Assembly (NCBI RefSeq): GCF_900114705.1
Contig: NZ_FOTW01000034.1
Span: 1 to 57,425, forward strand
Reading direction: 5' to 3'
Source of the DNA: Rugamonas rubra
Lineage (GTDB): Bacteria; Pseudomonadota; Gammaproteobacteria; Burkholderiales; Burkholderiaceae_D
Length of the DNA: 57,425 nt
The notes below the pieces were generated by a model that had not been told where the DNA came from, made no database searches, and saw only the letters and a program-made list of their open reading frames with translations. Shown here in pieces: positions 54,028 through 57,425 of this stretch. The stretch's first letter is position 1. The number at the start of each line of letters is the position of its first letter. The position numbers and the translations under genes are program-made.

Positions 54028-56874
54028 ATGACCCAGCAGCTGAACGCCGCCATGGCCGCCGGCAACGTGGCCGAGGCCGCCACCTTGGCCTTCGCCCTGG
54101 CCGGCCTGGGCGAGCTGCCCATCGCCGAACTGTTCGGCATCGCCGGCATGCTGGCCACCCAGGGCCGCGGCGAACAGGCCGACGCGCTCTACCGCCTGTG
54201 GCTGCGCCGCACCGACTCGCCGCTGCTGTACGCCGGCTGGTACAACCTGGCCGTGCTGCAGGTGCAGGCCGGCGACGAGCGCGGCGCCGAGCAGTCCTAC
54301 CGCGCCGCCCTGGCGCTGCGCGAGGACTTCACCGAGGCCGGCCTCGGCCTGGGCTCGCTGCTCGAACGGGCGCGCCGCTACGACGCCGCGCTCGAGCAGT
54401 GGCGCCAGACGCTGGAGCGGGTCGAGCCGGCCGCGCCCAACCACGCCGCGCTGCAGGTCCAGCTGCTCAACAACATCGGCCGCGTCTGCGAGAACCAGCA
54501 ACGCCACCACGAGGCCGAGCAGGCCTTCGCCGACAGCCTGCGCCTGAATCCCCGGCAGGCGCCGGTGATCACCCACTGGGTCCACCTGCGCCAGAAGCAG
54601 TGCGCCTGGCCGGTGCTGGCGCCGCTGCCCGGCCTGGGCGAGGCCGAGCTGCTCGGCGCCACCTCGGCGCTGGCCACGCTCAGCGCCAGCGACGACCCGG
54701 CCGTGCAGCTGGCCGCCGCGCGCCGCTACGTCAAGGACAAGGTGCTGGCCGGTGTGGCGCCGCTGGCCGAGTCGCGCGGCTACCGCCACCGCCGGCTGCG
54801 CGTCGGCTACCTGTCGTCCGACTTCTGCGCGCACGCCGTGACCATCCTCACCGCCGAGCTGTACCAACTGCACGACCGCGCCCTGGTCGAGGTGTTCGGC
54901 TTCTGCTGGAGCCGCGAGGACGGCTCCGGCCTGCGCGCCCGCGTGCTGCACGGCATGGACCAGCACGTGCGCATCGGCGAGATGAGCGACGAGCAGGCGG
55001 CGCGCTGCATCCGCTCGCACGAGATCGACATCCTGGTCGACCTGCACGGCCTGACCCTGGGCGCCCGCCACGACATCCTGTCCTGGCGCCCGGCGCCGGT
55101 GCAGATCGCCTGGCTGGGCTATCCCGGCAGCAGCGCCATGGCCAGCATCGACTACGTGCTGGCCGACCCCTTCGTGCTGCCGCCGGCGCTGGCGCCGCAC
55201 TTCAGCGAGCAGCCGCTGTACCTGCCCGACACCTTCCAGGTCAACGACCGCCAGCGCCTGGTCGGGCCGCGCCCGAGCCGGGCCGACTGCGGCCTGCCGG
55301 CCGAGGGCTTCGTCTTCTGCTGCTTCAACAACAACCACAAGCTGACCCCCGAACAGTTCGCCAGCTGGATGCGCATCCTGCAGCGCGTGCCGGCCAGCGT
55401 GCTGTGGCTGGTGGCCGACAGCGAGCAGGTGCGCGACAACCTGCGCATGGCCGCGCTGCGCCACGGCCTGCCCAGCGAGCGCCTGGTGTTCGCCGAACGC
55501 GCCCTGCCGTCCGACTACCTGGCGCGCTACCGGGCGGCCGACCTGTTCCTCGACACCCTGCCCTTCAACGCCGGCACCACCGCCAGCGACGCGCTGTGGG
55601 CCGGCCTGCCGCTGCTGACGCGCGCCGGGCGCAGCTTCGCCGGCCGCATGGCCGGCAGCCTGCTGCACGCCGTCGGCCTGCCCGAGCTGGTCACCGACAG
55701 CGTGCAGGACTACGAGGACACGGCGGTGCGCCTGGCCGGCGCGCCGGCCGAGCTGGCCGCGCTGCGCCGCCGCCTGGCCGCCAACCGCGACAGCAGCGCG
55801 CTGTTCGACAGCCCGCGCTTCGTGCGCAACCTGGAGCGGCTCTACCTGCGTGTGGCGCGCGGCAGCCTGCTGGCGGCCGACGCCGGCGCCGACTCCGACG
55901 CCACCGAGGGCGCCGGCGGGACGGCGCTCGCCCTGGCGCTGCCGCTGCCGCCGCCGCTGGTCAGCATCCTGCTGCCGGTGAGCGGCGCCGACGGTCTGCT
56001 GGCGACGCTGACCAGCGCGCTGGCACAAAGCTACACGCCGTGCGAGATCGTGGTCAGCGACAGCAGCGCCGACGGCGTCTGCCGCGCCCTGCTGGCGCCG
56101 TATCTGCGCGGCGCCGACGGCGACGGCGCGATGCCGCGGCTGCGCTACAGCCACGCCGCCGGCCTGGCCCCGGCCGACAACCTGAACCACTGCCTGGCGC
56201 TGGCGCTGGGCCAGTACCTCGCCTGCGCCGAGGCCGGCGAGACCCTGCACGCCGACAAGGTGGCCCGCATGCTGCGCTGCTACCTGGACTACCCCGCCAT
56301 CGGCCTGGTGCTGTGCTGGCGCCAGCCGCGCGACGGCGCCGGCGCCGACCTGCCGGGCCAGCCCATGTTCGGCATCGACACGGCGGTCGGCGGCGCCTCG
56401 CTGGCGGCGCTGCTGCTCGGCGGCGAGGCCGGCGCGGCCGCTACCGAGCTATGCGAGCCGGGCGCCATGCTGCTGCGCCGCGCCGACATCGGCGCCACGC
56501 TGGGCCGCTACCAGGGCCGCCAGTACCACCAGCTGGGCGGCCTGGCCACGCTGCTGACGGCGCTGGCCGGGCGCGACTGCGTCTACCTGCCGCAGCAGCT
56601 GGGCAGCTATGTGCCGCCGGCGGCGCCGGCCGATGCCGGCGGCGGCCCGGCGCGCACGCTGGCGCGCGCACTGGAGGGCCTGAACCTGTTGTACGACGCC
56701 CACGGCCTGCTGGCCGACGACGCGGCGCGCTTCAAGACGCTGCTGGCGGGCCGCCTGGCCGCCCTGGCCGCCCTGCTCACGGGCACACACGCCACGCTCG
56801 GCGCCGACCAGGCGCAGATCGACGAGCTTTGCCGCCTGATGCAGCAGGGTTACCGCCTGTTGCTGAGCGACTGA
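54028..56874 (+). CDS. Second TPR-GT41 (SPINDLY/OGT-type) glycosyltransferase with GT2-like tail
   Basis: A 948-residue paralogue of the 47544 product. TPRs are at about residues 40-190, followed by the same THWVHLRQKQC block. The GT41 domain is at about 255-610 (GYLSSDFCAHAVTILTAEL, EIDILVDLHGLTLGARHDIL, FNAGTTASDALWAGLPLLT near 512). From residue 643 a GT2-like region (LVSILLPVSGADG, CEIVVSDSSADG) lacks an obvious DxD and looks degenerate, ending in an Ala/Leu-rich helical tail. It has no methyltransferase domain. ATG 54028 lies 15 bases after the acetyltransferase stop. Two GT41 enzymes may prime different sites or use different donors. Confidence 0.9.
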   Translation: MTQQLNAAMAAGNVAEAATLAFALAGLGELPIAELFGIAGMLATQGRGEQADALYRLWLRRTDSPLLYAGWYNLAVLQVQAGDERGAEQSYRAALALREDFTEAGLGLGSLLERARRYDAALEQWRQTLERVEPAAPNHAALQVQLLNNIGRVCENQQRHHEAEQAFADSLRLNPRQAPVITHWVHLRQKQCAWPVLAPLPGLGEAELLGATSALATLSASDDPAVQLAAARRYVKDKVLAGVAPLAESRGYRHRRLRVGYLSSDFCAHAVTILTAELYQLHDRALVEVFGFCWSREDGSGLRARVLHGMDQHVRIGEMSDEQAARCIRSHEIDILVDLHGLTLGARHDILSWRPAPVQIAWLGYPGSSAMASIDYVLADPFVLPPALAPHFSEQPLYLPDTFQVNDRQRLVGPRPSRADCGLPAEGFVFCCFNNNHKLTPEQFASWMRILQRVPASVLWLVADSEQVRDNLRMAALRHGLPSERLVFAERALPSDYLARYRAADLFLDTLPFNAGTTASDALWAGLPLLTRAGRSFAGRMAGSLLHAVGLPELVTDSVQDYEDTAVRLAGAPAELAALRRRLAANRDSSALFDSPRFVRNLERLYLRVARGSLLAADAGADSDATEGAGGTALALALPLPPPLVSILLPVSGADGLLATLTSALAQSYTPCEIVVSDSSADGVCRALLAPYLRGADGDGAMPRLRYSHAAGLAPADNLNHCLALALGQYLACAEAGETLHADKVARMLRCYLDYPAIGLVLCWRQPRDGAGADLPGQPMFGIDTAVGGASLAALLLGGEAGAAATELCEPGAMLLRRADIGATLGRYQGRQYHQLGGLATLLTALAGRDCVYLPQQLGSYVPPAAPADAGGGPARTLARALEGLNLLYDAHGLLADDAARFKTLLAGRLAALAALLTGTHATLGADQAQIDELCRLMQQGYRLLLSD

Positions 56875-56883
56875 GCCAAGTAC

Positions 56884-56952
56884 ATACACACTTTTATATC
56901 ATTAATAGCCGTCTTTTTAGGCATATTGATGATACTTTACTGTGTATATAAT
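56884..56952 (+). promoter_or_regulatory. AT-rich promoter with inverted repeat before the HTH gene
   Basis: TTGATG (56926-56931) and TATAAT (56947-56952), 15 bases apart, and an inverted pair ATACACA (56884-56890) / TGTGTAT (56941-56947), whose right arm touches the -10. It lies 36 bases before ATG 56988; autoregulation is possible. Confidence 0.4.
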
Positions 56953-56987
56953 CATCGGAATATTCGTTATCAGTAGGAGCAATCCAG

Positions 56988-57278
56988 ATGGACAAACGCT
57001 TCAAGCCGCGTTCGCCCAGTGAAGAACTGCTGGCTCGCCGCGCCTTGGCCGACGAGCTAGCCGCCGACCCGGCCATGCCAATTCCCGCCGTGATCCACAA
57101 GATCCGCACCAGCCTGCGCCTGACGATAGCCGAGTACGCCAGGCTGTGCGGCGTGTCGGCAAGGACCCTGCAGGACATCGAGCGTGAAGAATCGAGCCCC
57201 ACGCTGGCGACCGCCGAAAAATTGCTGCATCCCATGGGCATGGTGCCGTGCGCGGTAGCCAACCCGCGCCGCCGCTAG
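56988..57278 (+). CDS. Small XRE-type HTH regulator
   Basis: A 96-residue protein. The second half is a Cro/C1-type HTH: LTIAEYARLCGVSARTLQDIE with the following EESSPTLATAEKLLHPMG. The first 40 residues (RSPSEELLARRALADELA) are a charged helix. The size and layout resemble orphan antitoxin-like regulators, but no toxin gene is adjacent within the window. TAGGAG is nine bases before ATG 56988. The promoter region is AT-rich, unlike the glycosylation genes upstream, so it is probably a separate unit. Confidence 0.8.
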   Translation: MDKRFKPRSPSEELLARRALADELAADPAMPIPAVIHKIRTSLRLTIAEYARLCGVSARTLQDIEREESSPTLATAEKLLHPMGMVPCAVANPRRR

Positions 57279-57371
57279 GCCCGGAAAATTCTCTGCGCTA
57301 ATCCGCAAGGCAGATTTTTAAGGGATCTCCAACGCGCCCGGGAGGCCGGCGAACCCCACAGTCGAAGAGCT

Positions 57372-57384
57372 GGGGTCTGACCCT
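57372..57384 (+). repeat. Half-copy of the dispersed palindrome
   Basis: GGGGTCTGACCCT has the same core as the palindromes at 17299, 18854 and 28369, but the second arm is absent before the window edge. Nothing else is seen in 57279-57425. Confidence 0.5.
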
Positions 57385-57425
57385 AATGCCGTTGACTTAA
57401 GCAATCGATAGCGGTTGTAAACGCG

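Noticed and set aside
57279..57425. tRNA or attachment site at the right edge
   Set aside because: No cloverleaf or CCA end could be traced; only the half palindrome is visible.

Overview
The window looks like chromosome from a high-GC betaproteobacterium of the Oxalobacteraceae (Massilia/Duganella/Janthinobacterium type). This is inferred from gene content and codon use: a PHA phasin next to a DUF3141 protein, OmpW, two chemoreceptors, dispersed GGGTCTGACCC palindromes and a giant repeat exoprotein. No rRNA or tRNA gene was recognised, so the genus is not proven.

Bases 1-17235 form an accessory, defence-type island. A truncated IS3-family element lies at the left edge. It is followed by an AT-rich orphan gene of unknown function (573-1949). 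Next is a 1285-residue fusion of methyltransferase, PLD-type nuclease, SF2 helicase, S24-like and DUF3427 modules. A convergent vsr endonuclease gene and a dcm-type cytosine methyltransferase follow, with a LexA-box promoter between them. Then come a HigBA-type toxin-antitoxin pair, a lone mqsA antitoxin with an inverted-repeat operator, and a complete four-gene Wadjet (JetABCD) plasmid-defence operon with overlapping genes.

Bases 17236-37654 are mostly housekeeping and accessory metabolism: M48 peptidase, phasin, DUF3141 protein, MORN-repeat protein, OmpW with an FNR-type site, two methyl-accepting chemotaxis proteins, a subtilase lacking a signal peptide with a small partner gene, a lipoprotein, an aldo/keto reductase divergent from a LysR regulator, an M28 peptidase, a thioredoxin-fold protein, folE and nudC. 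Several intergenic gaps carry palindromic dispersed repeats.

Bases 37809-56874 are the most striking part. A 3183-residue protein is built almost entirely from about 320 octapeptides of the form x-[ST]-x-Q-[IVL]-x-A-L and ends in a calcium-binding-type domain. It is followed on the same strand by two SPINDLY-type GT41 glycosyltransferases (one a three-domain fusion), a GT2 transferase, and three genes that look like the route to a dTDP-3-acetamido-3,6-dideoxyhexose (ketoisomerase, aminotransferase, acetyltransferase). I infer that this is a dedicated cassette that makes and glycosylates a giant Ser/Thr-rich surface or secreted protein. The octapeptide array has a higher-order order: marker octads with Asp in place of Gln recur exactly every 17 octads (408 bp) at 15 successive positions.

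A small HTH regulator gene and half of a dispersed palindrome close the window.
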